Notes under the pieces: generated by a model | The model's input: the letters and a program-made list of their open reading frames with translations, nothing else | Database searches by the model: none | Told to the model about the DNA's origin: nothing | Source: an uncultured Roseateles sp. | Lineage (GTDB): Bacteria > Pseudomonadota > Gammaproteobacteria > Burkholderiales > Burkholderiaceae | DNA: 17,220 nt | Assembly (NCBI GenBank): GCA_946886855.1 | Contig: CAMPJJ010000109.1 | Span: 1-17,220, forward strand | Direction of reading: 5' to 3' | Shown here: positions 1 through 8,376 of the stretch, in pieces | How positions within the stretch are numbered: position 1 is the first letter of the stretch | Layout: each line of letters starts with the position of its first letter | Position numbers and translations under genes: made by a program

Positions 1-22
1 GGGGAACTCGCGGAAAACCGGT

Positions 23-1237
23 TCAGGACACCGCGTCGATGAAGCGCTGCGCCAGGACAGGATAGGTGTGATTCGCCAGCACGAACTCGCGGCCGCGGCG
101 GCCCATGGCGGCGCGCTCGTCGGCCGGGACGGCGGCAAGCTGGAGCAGGCCCTCCGCCACCGCCTTCGCATCCTGCGGCGGCACGGTGAGTCCGGCGCCG
201 GCCTCGGCCACCGGGTCGTTGCCGGCCTCCACCGAATGCAGCACCGGCCGCTGGGCCATCATGTAGTCCATCAGCTTGTTGGGCGCGATGCCGAAGCGAT
301 AGATCGGCGTGCGCTGCCAGCCGATGTAGGCGATGTCGAAGCCCTTGAGCAACGACGGGATCTGCGCCTTCGGGATCGCGGGAAACAGGGCGACGTTCGT
401 CAGGCCCTCGTCGCGCACGCGCGCTTCGAGCTTGTCCCGCAGATGCCCGCCGCCGACGAGCACGAAGCTCAGCGCGCGGTCCTTCAGCCGCTTGGCCGCG
501 TCGAGCAGCACGTCCAGCGCGTTGGGCTCGCCCATCGAGCCGGCGTAGCCGACGACGGTGCGCCCCGCCGCCCGCTCGGCGTCGAGGTGGGCCTGGATCG
601 CGGGCTCGAGCGGCTCGCCGTGCTCGGACCATTCGTCCAGCGTGATGCCGTTGGGCACGATGTGCAGCTTGTTCAGGTCGAGGCCGTGCGCGGCCATGTG
701 CTGGTGCACCTTCGGCAGCATGGACACGACGATGTCGGCATCGCGGTAGGCGTCGTTCTCGGCCTTCTGGCAGAGCATCGCGAAGGGGTGCCACCTGGAC
801 ATGCCCGACAGCTCGATCGGCGACAGCGGCCACAGGTCGTGCACTTCGTACACGAGCTTGGCCTGCGCCATCTTCGCGACGCGGCGCGCGACCCAGATGT
901 CCATCGGATAGGTGCTGGACGCGATGACGACGTCCGGCGCGAACTCGCGCGCCAGGATGTCGGCGTCCTTCCAGACCTGGCGGCAGAAGGACCAGATGTT
1001 CTTGACCCGGCCGGTGCCGTTGCCCTCGTACGCCGGCGTGTCGTAGAAGAGGTAGTTCACGCCGCTCATCGCCGCCATGCCGGGCTCGGGCTGGGTGGTG
1101 CGCACATGCGAGTAGGACGCGCCCAGGATCAGCGCCTGGTGCCCGGTCCGGACCCATTCGCGGGCCAGGTAGAACGGGCGGAATTCCATGCCGTGCTTCG
1201 GCGAGCCGGCGTAGTGGTTGATCAGCAGCAGCTTCAT
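23..1237 (-). CDS. GT4 family glycosyltransferase (WbuB-like)
   Basis: A 404-residue GT-B fold glycosyltransferase, probably family GT4, that would add one sugar from a nucleotide-sugar donor to a lipid-linked glycan at the inner face of the cytoplasmic membrane. The N-terminus MKLLLINHYAGSPKHGMEFR and the following YLAREWVRTGH look like the WbuB group (aminosugar transferases of O-antigen clusters). The C-terminal donor domain shows IVPNGI (about 195-200), GYAGSMGEPNALDVLLDA (about 232-250) and GIAPNKLMDYM near 320, followed by a region where the usual retaining-GT4 E-x7-E is not clean. The ATG start lies 15 nt after the stop of the upstream glycosyltransferase gene. It is the last operon gene in the window and ends 22 nt from the edge. 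The sugar and acceptor cannot be told from sequence; family assignment is firm, WbuB-likeness moderate. Confidence 0.9.
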   Translation of the reverse strand: MKLLLINHYAGSPKHGMEFRPFYLAREWVRTGHQALILGASYSHVRTTQPEPGMAAMSGVNYLFYDTPAYEGNGTGRVKNIWSFCRQVWKDADILAREFAPDVVIASSTYPMDIWVARRVAKMAQAKLVYEVHDLWPLSPIELSGMSRWHPFAMLCQKAENDAYRDADIVVSMLPKVHQHMAAHGLDLNKLHIVPNGITLDEWSEHGEPLEPAIQAHLDAERAAGRTVVGYAGSMGEPNALDVLLDAAKRLKDRALSFVLVGGGHLRDKLEARVRDEGLTNVALFPAIPKAQIPSLLKGFDIAYIGWQRTPIYRFGIAPNKLMDYMMAQRPVLHSVEAGNDPVAEAGAGLTVPPQDAKAVAEGLLQLAAVPADERAAMGRRGREFVLANHTYPVLAQRFIDAVS

Positions 1238-1252
1238 GGGGCAGGCAAAGGC

Positions 1253-2401
1253 TCAGACGCGCTGGAGGCGCTCGATGAATGTCGCGACGGCAGGGCCGAA
1301 CATCGCGTGTTCCGCGACCCAGGCGCGATTGGCGGCGCCGAGGCGGTCGGCGTCGACCGCATGGCCCGCCACGTCGGTCTGCCCGACCATCAGCTGAAGC
1401 CGGTCGGCCAGCGTGGTCAGGTCGTCGCCGTCCTTGAGGATCAGGCCGTGGCGGCCCAGCAGTTTCGCGTTCGGGTGCATCGCCGCATCGATGCTGGCGA
1501 TGCCGCCGGTGCCCAGCACCTCGTCATTGGCGGGCAGGTCCGACAGGATGGGCAGGCACTCGTGCGCCATCGCCTCCAGCACCGACACCGACACCGAATC
1601 GCTCTGCGGCAGGCTCAGGAACCAGCGCGCCGGCGCATAACGCCGACCTTGCGAGGTCGCATCGACGCGACCGATGAATTCGACGCGGTCCGCGAGCCCG
1701 AGCGACGCGACCTGCGCTTCCATCGCGCCACGCAGCGAGCCGTCGTTGCCGACCACCAGACGCGCCTCGGGCTGCTTCGCCGCGATGGCGGCGAAGACCT
1801 CGATCACGCGATGCGGCCGGTAGATGGGCTCCAGCCCGCGGTTGGTGAAGAACAGCCAGGGCTGCTTGCGCACGTTCTGCTTGGGCAGCTGCTCCAGGCC
1901 GAAGGGGAAGGTCATCACCTCGCCCGCGCCGAGTTCGCGCATGCGGGCGCTCATGTGCTCGGAGTCGGAGGTCGTGATCGCGCAGGCCTTCAGCACCTGC
2001 GTCGTCAGCCATCGGTAGGCCCAGCCCTGGTCGGGCGTGACGAGGATGTCGCTGCCCCAGGCGGAGCCGGCGATCTTCGCGCGCAGCTTCCAGCCGCGGC
2101 GCGCGGCCCAGGCCAGCGTGCCGTGCGAGGTCAGGTAGTGCGCATGCAGCCAGTCGGCGTCCACCCGCTTGAGCCAGGCGCCCAGCGCCGGCAGCTGGCG
2201 GAGCACCGCGATGTTGCCGCCGCCGTGCGCCGGGTCGGTGTTCAGCGCGAGCCGGCGATCCTCGGGGATCAGGAACTGGAACTCCGGCGCGAAGCCGCGC
2301 GTGGACGCGGCCCACAGTTCGAGCTCGCGCTGCTGCGACAGCGCGCGCGCCCATTTCAGGAGGTGGGGACTCTCGCCGTCCCCGATCAGGACCAGTCTCA
2401 T
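1253..2401 (-). CDS. GT4 family glycosyltransferase
   Basis: A 382-residue GT-B glycosyltransferase, probably GT4, predicted to act in the cytosol on the growing lipid-linked repeat unit. It begins MRLVLIGDGESPHLLKWA, an N-terminal acceptor-domain opening typical of polysaccharide GT4 enzymes. HAHYLTSHGTLAW (about 90-102) and GSAWGSDIL (about 117-125) follow. The C-terminal donor site is SLPQSDSVSVSVLEAMAHE with CLPILSDLPANDEV after it, the position of the nucleotide-sugar acidic residues. I chose the ATG at 2401 because it overlaps the flippase stop by 4 nt (ATGA). The frame stays open upstream to 3466, but that stretch is antisense-type arginine/alanine-rich sequence in the wrong frame of the flippase gene. 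Donor and acceptor are unknown. Confidence 0.9.
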   Translation of the reverse strand: MRLVLIGDGESPHLLKWARALSQQRELELWAASTRGFAPEFQFLIPEDRRLALNTDPAHGGGNIAVLRQLPALGAWLKRVDADWLHAHYLTSHGTLAWAARRGWKLRAKIAGSAWGSDILVTPDQGWAYRWLTTQVLKACAITTSDSEHMSARMRELGAGEVMTFPFGLEQLPKQNVRKQPWLFFTNRGLEPIYRPHRVIEVFAAIAAKQPEARLVVGNDGSLRGAMEAQVASLGLADRVEFIGRVDATSQGRRYAPARWFLSLPQSDSVSVSVLEAMAHECLPILSDLPANDEVLGTGGIASIDAAMHPNAKLLGRHGLILKDGDDLTTLADRLQLMVGQTDVAGHAVDADRLGAANRAWVAEHAMFGPAVATFIERLQRV

Positions 2402-3702
2402 GCAGGCACTCCGAGCAAAGCGGGTCGCGGCGCCGAGCCGCGCACCAGCCACGCCAGATAGATCGCGAAATAGATCGGCAGCAGCACCGCGATGGCGCCC
2501 AGCGCCGTCGTCAGCGCGCCGCCGGCACTCAGGACCAGCGCGACCGGCAGCACGTACAGCGCATTGCCGACCAGGCTGAAGACCAGCGCGCCGCGCTGGC
2601 GCCCGGTGACCATGGGGGTGACCGTCAGCGGCGCCGCGATGAAGTGCGCCGCGACGTAGGGCGCGAGCCAGCGGCCGTACTCGCCGGCCCGGGCCCAGTC
2701 GTCGCCGAGCAGCCAGCCGAACAGCGCCGGACCGACGGCGATCAGCACCGCCATGCAGGGCAGCGCCACCATCGCCAGCAGCTTGATGCCGCGCAGCAGG
2801 CGCGGACGCAGGTCGACGCCGCGCTGCCAGTCGCGGGCGAGCTCGCCCAGCAGCGCCTCGGACAGCGCGCCGCCGACCAGCGTCGCCGGCGCCTTCACGA
2901 GGCGCACCATCAGCGCGTAGTAACCCGCCGTCGCGGCGTCGGCCCAGGCGGCGATCATCGCGAGCACCAGCGTCTCCTGCGCCGCGTTGACGAAGGCGTG
3001 CGGGCTGTTGAGCAGCGGGAACTGCTTGTAGCGCCAGGCCAGCCGGCGCAGATGGCGCCAGTGCCAGGTCTTGCCGGCCTGATCCAGCCGGGTCGCCCGT
3101 CGCCAGCGGGCGCCGCGCTGCAGCAGCCACAGCGGCGCGAGCAATGCGGCCAGACTCTGCGACAGCACCAGCGCCGCGACGCCCGCGAAGCCGCCGATCG
3201 CCGCAACGGCCTGCGCCGCCGCCATCACGCCCTGCTGCAGCACGCGCGCCTGCGCGATCACGTCGATGCGGCCCTGCCGGTTGTTCCAGAGGCTCAGCGC
3301 CTGCTGCATGCCGGCCAGCGCGACCACCGGCGCAAGCATCAGCAGCCACGGATCCAGCTGGTCGAGCGAGACCCAGCGTCCGCCCAGCTTCGCGTGATGC
3401 GCCATGAGCAGGTGCCAGGCGGTGGCGCCGGCCGCGGTGAGCAGGCCCACGCCGAGCGCGATCCACAGCGCCAGCTGCAGCACCAGCGCGGCCTCGCCGT
3501 CGCGGCGCGGCAGGACGACGGCGAACTCGTAGCGCGCGTTGGCGATGGTCGCGAGGTTCGCGGCCAGCGCGACGAACAGCGCCCAGTGCCCGAGCGCCTC
3601 CGCGCCGTACCAGCGCGTCAGCAGCGGCGCGATCAGCATCGGGATCGCCTGCGTCAGCATCGACGCGCCGGCGAGCTGCGCGAAGCGGCGGCGGACGGTC
3701 AT
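2398..3702 (-). CDS. Wzx-like polysaccharide flippase (MOP superfamily)
   Basis: A 434-residue, very hydrophobic protein with about twelve predicted membrane segments, of the kind that translocates lipid-linked oligosaccharide repeat units across the inner membrane (oligosaccharide flippase, MOP superfamily). The N-terminus is typical: MTVRRRFAQLAGASMLTQAI, then PMLIAPLLTRWYGAEALGHW, then a segment ending NARYEFAVVLPRRDGEA. NNRQGRIDVIAQARVLQQG near 140-160 is also characteristic. The final segments lie near 370-420. The ATG at 3702 overlaps the stop of the upstream aminotransferase gene by 4 nt, and its own stop overlaps the next glycosyltransferase start by 4 nt. Presence of a flippase suggests a Wzx/Wzy-type pathway, but no Wzy polymerase is visible here. 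The gene could be called wzx, but the subgroup is too divergent to fix a symbol. Confidence 0.88.
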   Translation of the reverse strand: MTVRRRFAQLAGASMLTQAIPMLIAPLLTRWYGAEALGHWALFVALAANLATIANARYEFAVVLPRRDGEAALVLQLALWIALGVGLLTAAGATAWHLLMAHHAKLGGRWVSLDQLDPWLLMLAPVVALAGMQQALSLWNNRQGRIDVIAQARVLQQGVMAAAQAVAAIGGFAGVAALVLSQSLAALLAPLWLLQRGARWRRATRLDQAGKTWHWRHLRRLAWRYKQFPLLNSPHAFVNAAQETLVLAMIAAWADAATAGYYALMVRLVKAPATLVGGALSEALLGELARDWQRGVDLRPRLLRGIKLLAMVALPCMAVLIAVGPALFGWLLGDDWARAGEYGRWLAPYVAAHFIAAPLTVTPMVTGRQRGALVFSLVGNALYVLPVALVLSAGGALTTALGAIAVLLPIYFAIYLAWLVRGSAPRPALLGVPA

Positions 3703-5012
3703 GGGGCCCTGCCCCCGTGGCGTTCCGCGATCGCGCGCACGGCGGCGCGCTGCGACGGCCTCAGCCGCCCGTGGCGCCCCAGCGGCAGATTGAGCACGGT
3801 GCGGGCGGCGCGCTCGCCGTTCGGGCAATCGCCCTCGGTGTAGCCGAAGCGCCGGCTGCCGCGCGGATGGACGACGTCGTCGAACCAGGTGCCGCCGACG
3901 AGGCCCACCTCCTCAAGCGCCGCGATCGCGGCGTCGCGCGTCACCGCGTCGGGCAGCAGCAGCGGGTAACGCAGCAGCACGGCGCCGGGCGCGCGGACCG
4001 GCCACTCCCAGCCGGGCAGGTTCGTCAACAGCGCGTCGTAGTCCTGCGCCTGCGCGCGGCGCAGCGCGTGGAGCTCGTCGAAGCGACTCGCCTGCATCAG
4101 CCCGATCGCCGCGCTCAGTGGGTGCAGGCCGGCGCGGTAGTCGGGCTCGGTTTCGCCGGCGACCTCGCTGTCGGGCGTCTTCGCGACCACGCCCAGCATC
4201 CGCGACGGCGTCCGCAACAGCGCGGTGAGCGCCTGCAGCGCGGGGCGCGGGAGGCTCATCGTCAGGCGATGCCAGCACAGCGTGAGCAGCTGCTTCACGA
4301 CCGTCGAGGCCGTCGGCGCGTGCAGGGCCGGCGCGCTCGCCGACGCGTGCGTCGAGGCCTCTGTCGAAACATCCGCCGAGCTGTCCCTCGAGAAGTGCGC
4401 CGCGAAACGCTCGCGCGAGGCCGGGTCGTGGATCACGAGCGCGCCGCCGATGCCGGTGGTCAGCGGCTTCGAATACTCGAAGCTGAAGAAGGCCGCGTGC
4501 CCCAGCGTGCCAACCATGCGGCCGATCGCGTCGGTGCTGCCCCAGGCGTGGGCCGCGTCCTCGATGAAGACGACCGTCGGATGCTTCGCCCGCAGCGCGT
4601 CCAGGCCCTCGGTGACGAGGCCGAAGTTGTGCGGCACCACGACGACACGCGTCGCCGGTCCGATCTCGTTCGAGATCGCGTCGGGCGTCGGATTGAAGTC
4701 GTCCCGCGCGATGTCGACGTAGCGCACCGCGAGTCCCAGGTGCATGAACACGTTGGGCACGACGACGCAGGTATAGCCCGGCAGCAGCACTTCCGAGCCG
4801 GGCGGCAGCTCCAGCGACGCGGTGAACGCATGCAGCGCCGCGCGACCGGTGCCGAACAGGCGGACTTCGCCGGCCTGCGCCGGATCCAGGCCGAGGCTGC
4901 GGGCGAAGGCGGCGCGGAAGTCCTCGGCGCTGGCGTCCCCGCGGCGGAGCCAGTGCCAGAGCGCGCCAGGCAGGTCGCGCCAGCGCAGCGCGCCGGCGAC
5001 GTGACCCTTCAC
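3699..5012 (-). CDS. DegT/DnrJ/EryC1/StrS-family PLP aminotransferase (second copy)
   Basis: A 437-residue fold-type-I PLP enzyme of the sugar aminotransferase (DegT/DnrJ/EryC1/StrS) family, likely to aminate a keto-sugar nucleotide. Visible motifs are FGTGRAALHAF (about 48-58), LLPGYTCVVVPNVFMHLG (substrate/cofactor loop), IEDAAHAWGS with the PLP-pyridine Asp, and SFEYSKPLTTGIGG with the Schiff-base lysine at Lys182. CPNGERAARTVLNLPLGRHG near the C-terminus is a family signature. I chose the GTG start at 5012 because it overlaps the upstream acetyltransferase stop by 4 nt (GTGA); the frame remains open further up only as an alternative-frame copy of that gene. Residues about 207-238 form a Ser/Ala/Thr-rich insertion not expected in the fold. 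It is only distantly similar to the WbpE-like enzyme in the same operon, so it probably has a different substrate. Confidence 0.85.
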   Translation of the reverse strand: MKGHVAGALRWRDLPGALWHWLRRGDASAEDFRAAFARSLGLDPAQAGEVRLFGTGRAALHAFTASLELPPGSEVLLPGYTCVVVPNVFMHLGLAVRYVDIARDDFNPTPDAISNEIGPATRVVVVPHNFGLVTEGLDALRAKHPTVVFIEDAAHAWGSTDAIGRMVGTLGHAAFFSFEYSKPLTTGIGGALVIHDPASRERFAAHFSRDSSADVSTEASTHASASAPALHAPTASTVVKQLLTLCWHRLTMSLPRPALQALTALLRTPSRMLGVVAKTPDSEVAGETEPDYRAGLHPLSAAIGLMQASRFDELHALRRAQAQDYDALLTNLPGWEWPVRAPGAVLLRYPLLLPDAVTRDAAIAALEEVGLVGGTWFDDVVHPRGSRRFGYTEGDCPNGERAARTVLNLPLGRHGRLRPSQRAAVRAIAERHGGRAP

Positions 5013-5569
5013 GGGCCGGTCGACGGCGGACGGGCCCCGTCGATCCGGTGGAGCGGCCGCGCCGGCACGCCGCCGTAGACCCAGCCGCTGGGCAGGTGGC
5101 CGCGCACGACCGCGTGCGCGGCGACGACCACGCCGTCGTCGATGACGCTGCCCGGCAGCACCGTCACGCGGGCGCCGATGAACACGTTGCTGCCGATGCG
5201 GATCTCGCCGCGCCGGTAGTGGTCGCGGAACAGGCCGGTCGCCGTCACCGCGTTGGACTCGCAGAACAGCATCAGGCCGGGGCCGATGGCGACGTCGTCG
5301 CCGATGGACAGGCGCTGGTCGCTGACCAGCAGGTAGCCGCCCGGCGCGATGTGGCTGCGCGCGCCGATGGTGAAGCGCCCGTCGCCGGTGGCGAGGATCT
5401 GCACGTCGCGGTACAGGATGGTTCCCGCGCCGATCGCGCACCCGCCGGCGCAGCGCACGCGCGCGCCGGGGTGGATCTGCGCCCGCGTGCCGACGGACAG
5501 CCCCAGCCACGCCGCGACCCGCGCGCGCATCCGGGCGCGTACGGCATCCAGCGTGTAGCCGATCAGCAT
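5009..5569 (-). CDS. Hexapeptide-repeat (LbetaH) acyltransferase
   Basis: A 186-residue left-handed beta-helix acyltransferase, probably an O- or N-acetyltransferase using acetyl-CoA on a sugar or sugar nucleotide. Imperfect [LIV]-G-x4 hexapeptides run through most of the chain: RAQIHPGARVRC, CAIGAGTILYR, FTIGARSHIAPGG, LSIGDDVAIGPG and IRIGSNVFIGARVTVLPGS. It ends with VYGGVPARPL, the usual closing motif of this superfamily. The loop FRDHYRRGEIRIG carries a histidine that could be the general base, but this is a guess. It starts 7 nt after the WbpE-like gene and overlaps the second aminotransferase gene by 4 nt, so the two are probably partners: aminotransferase makes an amino sugar, this enzyme acylates it. 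An O-acetyltransferase role on the finished glycan is an alternative. Confidence 0.87.
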   Translation of the reverse strand: MLIGYTLDAVRARMRARVAAWLGLSVGTRAQIHPGARVRCAGGCAIGAGTILYRDVQILATGDGRFTIGARSHIAPGGYLLVSDQRLSIGDDVAIGPGLMLFCESNAVTATGLFRDHYRRGEIRIGSNVFIGARVTVLPGSVIDDGVVVAAHAVVRGHLPSGWVYGGVPARPLHRIDGARPPSTGP

Positions 5570-5576
5570 CGGGCGG

Positions 5577-6680
5577 TCAGGTCAGCGCGATCCGCAGCGC
5601 GGCGACGACCTGGTCCTGCTGCGCCTCGCTCAGGTCGGCGCTCATCGGCAGGCTCATCACGCGCCGCGCGGCGTTCTCGGCGTTGGGCAGCGGCGTCGCG
5701 ACGCGGCAGCGCTGCTCGTACGCGGGCTGGCGGTGCAGCGGCTTCGGGTAATGGACCGCCGTCGGAATGCCGGCCTGCTTCAGCGCTGCCGCGACCTCAT
5801 CGCGCCGGTCGAGCTGCACGGTGAACTGGGCCCAGACGCAGTCGCGGTCCTCGCGCACCGCCAGCCGCTGCACCGGCAGTCCGGCGATCAGGCGCTGGTA
5901 GCGCTCGCCGATCGCCAGGCGCTGCGCGATCTCCCAGTCGAAGCGCTCCAGCTTGCCCAGCACCACGGCGCACTGCAGCGTGTCCATCCGGCCGCCGACG
6001 CCCACCCGCGTGTGCGTGTAGCGCTGGCTCTGGCCATGGACGCGGATCTCGCGCGCGGCCTGCGCCAGCGCGTCGTCGTCGGTGAACAGCGCGCCGCCGT
6101 CGCCGTAGCAGCCCAGCGGCTTGCTCGGGAAGAAGCTGGTCGCGCCCCAGGTCGACAGGCCGCAGCTCTTCTTGCCCTTGTACGAGGCGCCGAAGCTCTG
6201 CGCGGCGTCCTCGATGACGGGAATGCTCCCGTGCTTCGCGGCGATCGCGTTGATCGCGTCCATGTCGCAGACCTGGCCGTAGAGGCTCACCGGCATGATC
6301 GCCCTCGTGCGCGGCGTGATGGCGGACTCGATCAGGGACGCGTCGAGGTTGCAGCTGTCGGGCTCGATGTCGACCAGCACCGGCACGCCGCCCAGCAGCA
6401 CGATGGTCTCGACCGTGGCGGCGAAGGTGAACGGCGTCGTGATGACTTCGTCGCCGGGCTGCAGGTCCAGCGCCATCAGCGCGATCAGCAGCGCCTCGGT
6501 GCCGCTGGCGACGGTGATGCAGTGCTTCGTGCCCACGTACGCAGCCAGGGCGGCCTCGAGCTCCTTGACCTCGGGCCCCATGATGTACTGGCCGTGGTCG
6601 AGCACGCGCTGGATGCGGGCGTCGATCGTCGCCTTCAGCGCGGCGTACTGGGCCTGCAGGTCGATGAAGGGAAGGCTCAT
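5577..6680 (-). CDS. wbpE: UDP-2-acetamido-2-deoxy-3-oxo-D-glucuronate aminotransferase (WbpE type)
   Basis: A 367-residue PLP-dependent sugar aminotransferase. In the WbpE reaction it moves the amino group of glutamate to C3 of UDP-3-keto-GlcNAcA, giving UDP-GlcNAc(3NH2)A and 2-oxoglutarate. The start [16 protein letters not shown] and the stretch [14 protein letters not shown] are typical of the WbpE/WlbC subgroup. Also seen are [43 protein letters not shown] with the cofactor Asp, and [15 protein letters not shown] with the PLP lysine at Lys187, close to Lys185 of Pseudomonas aeruginosa WbpE. Length matches the family (about 360). Its ATG overlaps the acetyltransferase stop by 4 nt. The flanking dehydrogenase and N-acetyltransferase complete the B-E-D trio, which strongly supports the specific function over other DegT-family roles. 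Confidence 0.88.
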   Translation of the reverse strand: MSLPFIDLQAQYAALKATIDARIQRVLDHGQYIMGPEVKELEAALAAYVGTKHCITVASGTEALLIALMALDLQPGDEVITTPFTFAATVETIVLLGGVPVLVDIEPDSCNLDASLIESAITPRTRAIMPVSLYGQVCDMDAINAIAAKHGSIPVIEDAAQSFGASYKGKKSCGLSTWGATSFFPSKPLGCYGDGGALFTDDDALAQAAREIRVHGQSQRYTHTRVGVGGRMDTLQCAVVLGKLERFDWEIAQRLAIGERYQRLIAGLPVQRLAVREDRDCVWAQFTVQLDRRDEVAAALKQAGIPTAVHYPKPLHRQPAYEQRCRVATPLPNAENAARRVMSLPMSADLSEAQQDQVVAALRIALT

Positions 6681-7309
6681 GGCTGGGAATCCTGGGTCGC
6701 CGCGGTGGCGGGGGTCGAAGCGGGACCTGAGGCGCTGACGAGCGTCAGGGCCTGGCCGTCGAGTTCGTAGAGATCGCCGCTCGCGGGGCAGCTCGCGCGG
6801 CCCTGCCCGTCGACGGGCAGGTCGAGCTTCTCGCCGTGGCGGCTCATCCAGCCGATCTGGCGCGCGGGCACGCCCACCATCAGCGCATACGGCTTCACGT
6901 CGCCCTTGACGACGGCGCCGGCGCCGACGAAGGCGTACTCGCCGATGGTCGCGCCGCAGACGACGGTGCAGTTCGCGCCCAGCGTCGCGCCGCGCTTCAC
7001 CAGCGTGCGGCGGTACTCGCTCTTGCGCGGCACCGCCGAGCGCGGGTTGTAGACGTTGGTGAAGACCATGGACGGGCCGCAGAAGACGTCGTCCTCCAGC
7101 GTCACCGCGTCGTAGACCGACACGTTGTTCTGGATCTTCACGTTGCGGCCGATCGTCACGTCGTTGCCGACGTACACGCCCTGCCCCAGCGAGCAGCCGT
7201 CGCCCACGCGCGCGCCGGCGCAGACGTGGCTGAAGTGCCAGACCTTGGTGCCGTCGCCGAGCTGCGCGCCGTCGTCGACGACGGCCGAGGCGTGGTGCCA
7301 GAAGCTCAT
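6677..7309 (-). CDS. wbpD: UDP-2-acetamido-3-amino-glucuronate N-acetyltransferase (WbpD/WlbB type)
   Basis: A 210-residue left-handed beta-helix N-acetyltransferase that would acetylate the C3 amino group of UDP-GlcNAc(3NH2)A to give UDP-2,3-diacetamido-2,3-dideoxyglucuronate. Family-specific sequence is clear: [60 protein letters not shown] and [11 protein letters not shown], then [16 protein letters not shown] and the closing [18 protein letters not shown] chose the ATG at 7309, one nucleotide after the dehydrogenase stop (TGA-C-ATG); an open frame up to 7429 is alternative-frame sequence of that gene. The protein is about 20 residues longer than typical members (about 190) owing to a Ser/Ala/Thr-rich C-terminal tail after [10 protein letters not shown]. 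The product would be a direct precursor for the glycosyltransferases of the cluster, possibly after C2 epimerisation elsewhere. Confidence 0.9.
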   Translation of the reverse strand: MSFWHHASAVVDDGAQLGDGTKVWHFSHVCAGARVGDGCSLGQGVYVGNDVTIGRNVKIQNNVSVYDAVTLEDDVFCGPSMVFTNVYNPRSAVPRKSEYRRTLVKRGATLGANCTVVCGATIGEYAFVGAGAVVKGDVKPYALMVGVPARQIGWMSRHGEKLDLPVDGQGRASCPASGDLYELDGQALTLVSASGPASTPATAATQDSQP

Positions 7310-7310
7310 G

Positions 7311-8375
7311 TCAGAACACCAGCGGCAGGCCGACGCGCTGGCCGTCGCGCGCGCTGCGGTAGCAGGCGACCAGCAGCTCCAGCGAGCGCAGGCCCTCGTA
7401 GCCATCGACCTGCGCCTGCGCCTCGCCACGCAGCGTCTGGATGACGTTGTCGTAGTAGGCGGCGTGGCCGAAGCCGTAGACGCTGGTCGTCTCGTAGCTG
7501 GCGTTCTTCACCAGTTCGTCGTCCGGATGCGGCGTGTCGAAAGCCCAGTGCTCGATCTTGTTGACGGCGGTGCCGCCGATCTTGACCGTGCCCTTCTCGC
7601 CCAGGATGGTGATCGAGCCTTCCAGGTTCTGCGGGTAGGTCAGCATCGTCACGTTGATGCTGGCCAGGCCGCCGTGGCGCAGGCGCAGCGCCAGCACGCC
7701 GGTGTCCTCGGCCTCGATGTCGCGGGCCAGCGTGGCGGTATAGGCGTGGACGTTGTCCACCGGGCCCACCAGCCAGTCCAGCAGGTCCACGTAATGGCTG
7801 GCCTGGTTCATGAAGGCGCCGCCGTCCATGTCCCAGCGGCCGCGCCAGCGGGCGGCGTCGTAATAGCTCTGCGGGCGGGTCCAGAACACGTTGACCGTGC
7901 TCATGAAGATGCGGCCGAAGCGCCCTTCGTCCAGCGCCTTCTTGACCAGCTGCACGGTCGCGTTCAGGCGGTTCTGCTTGACCACGAAGAGCTTCACGCC
8001 CGCGTCGCGGCAGGCGCGGACCATGGCCTGGCCTTCCTCGAACTTGGTCGCCATCGGCTTCTCGCTCAGCACGTGGCGGCCGGCCTGGGCGCAGGCGATG
8101 GCCTGCTGCGCATGCAGCCCGCTGGGCGTGGACAGCACGATCAGGTCGGCGTCGGAGCCCGCCAGCAGCGCGTCCAGCGAGGCGAAGCCGCGGTCCGCGG
8201 GCAGGCCGGTCTGGGCCAGCGCGGCCTGGACGGCCTCGGGGCGGGTATCGCAGACGGCGACCAGCTCCGCGCGGCCCTGGTGCCGGGTCAGCGCGTCGAC
8301 GTGGTTCTTCGAAATTCGGCCGCAACCGACCAGGGCGACGCGGACCGGGCGGTCCAGGATGGGGAACTGAGGCAT
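7311..8375 (-). CDS. wbpB: UDP-N-acetylglucosaminuronate 3-dehydrogenase (WbpB/WlbA type, Gfo/Idh/MocA)
   Basis: A 354-residue Gfo/Idh/MocA oxidoreductase predicted to oxidise C3 of UDP-GlcNAcA with NAD+, supplying the 3-keto substrate for WbpE. Residues 12-25 contain the Rossmann motif [22 protein letters not shown] (about 103-111) carries the family Glu-Lys-Pro, and [19 protein letters not shown] with His194 and Asp197 forms the catalytic region. The RISKNH string and the MDGGAF/NQASHY block are typical of WlbA rather than of other Gfo/Idh/MocA enzymes. In studied WbpB enzymes NADH is recycled within the protein using 2-oxoglutarate released by WbpE, which fits their co-transcription. It is the first gene of the operon. 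No good Shine-Dalgarno sequence precedes the ATG at 8375, which lies one base outside a long inverted repeat. Confidence 0.9.
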   Translation of the reverse strand: MPQFPILDRPVRVALVGCGRISKNHVDALTRHQGRAELVAVCDTRPEAVQAALAQTGLPADRGFASLDALLAGSDADLIVLSTPSGLHAQQAIACAQAGRHVLSEKPMATKFEEGQAMVRACRDAGVKLFVVKQNRLNATVQLVKKALDEGRFGRIFMSTVNVFWTRPQSYYDAARWRGRWDMDGGAFMNQASHYVDLLDWLVGPVDNVHAYTATLARDIEAEDTGVLALRLRHGGLASINVTMLTYPQNLEGSITILGEKGTVKIGGTAVNKIEHWAFDTPHPDDELVKNASYETTSVYGFGHAAYYDNVIQTLRGEAQAQVDGYEGLRSLELLVACYRSARDGQRVGLPLVF

Positions 8376-8376
8376 G

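Noticed and set aside
68..2461. Long plus-strand open frame (797 codons) opposite the two glycosyltransferase genes
   Set aside because: Its translation is Arg/His/Ala/Val-rich low-complexity sequence with no domain. It is the expected antisense shadow of high-GC genes whose reverse frames lack stops. The minus-strand frames encode recognisable proteins.
1253..3466. Possible fusion protein joining the glycosyltransferase to an upstream domain (737 codons)
   Set aside because: The extra N-terminal 355 codons are the flippase gene read in a wrong frame; the proper start is the ATG at 2401, overlapping the flippase stop.
1..8375. Horizontally acquired island with atypical base composition
   Set aside because: Polysaccharide clusters are often low in GC, but by eye this one has the same high GC and codon bias as its neighbours, and no integrase, IS or tRNA edge is visible.
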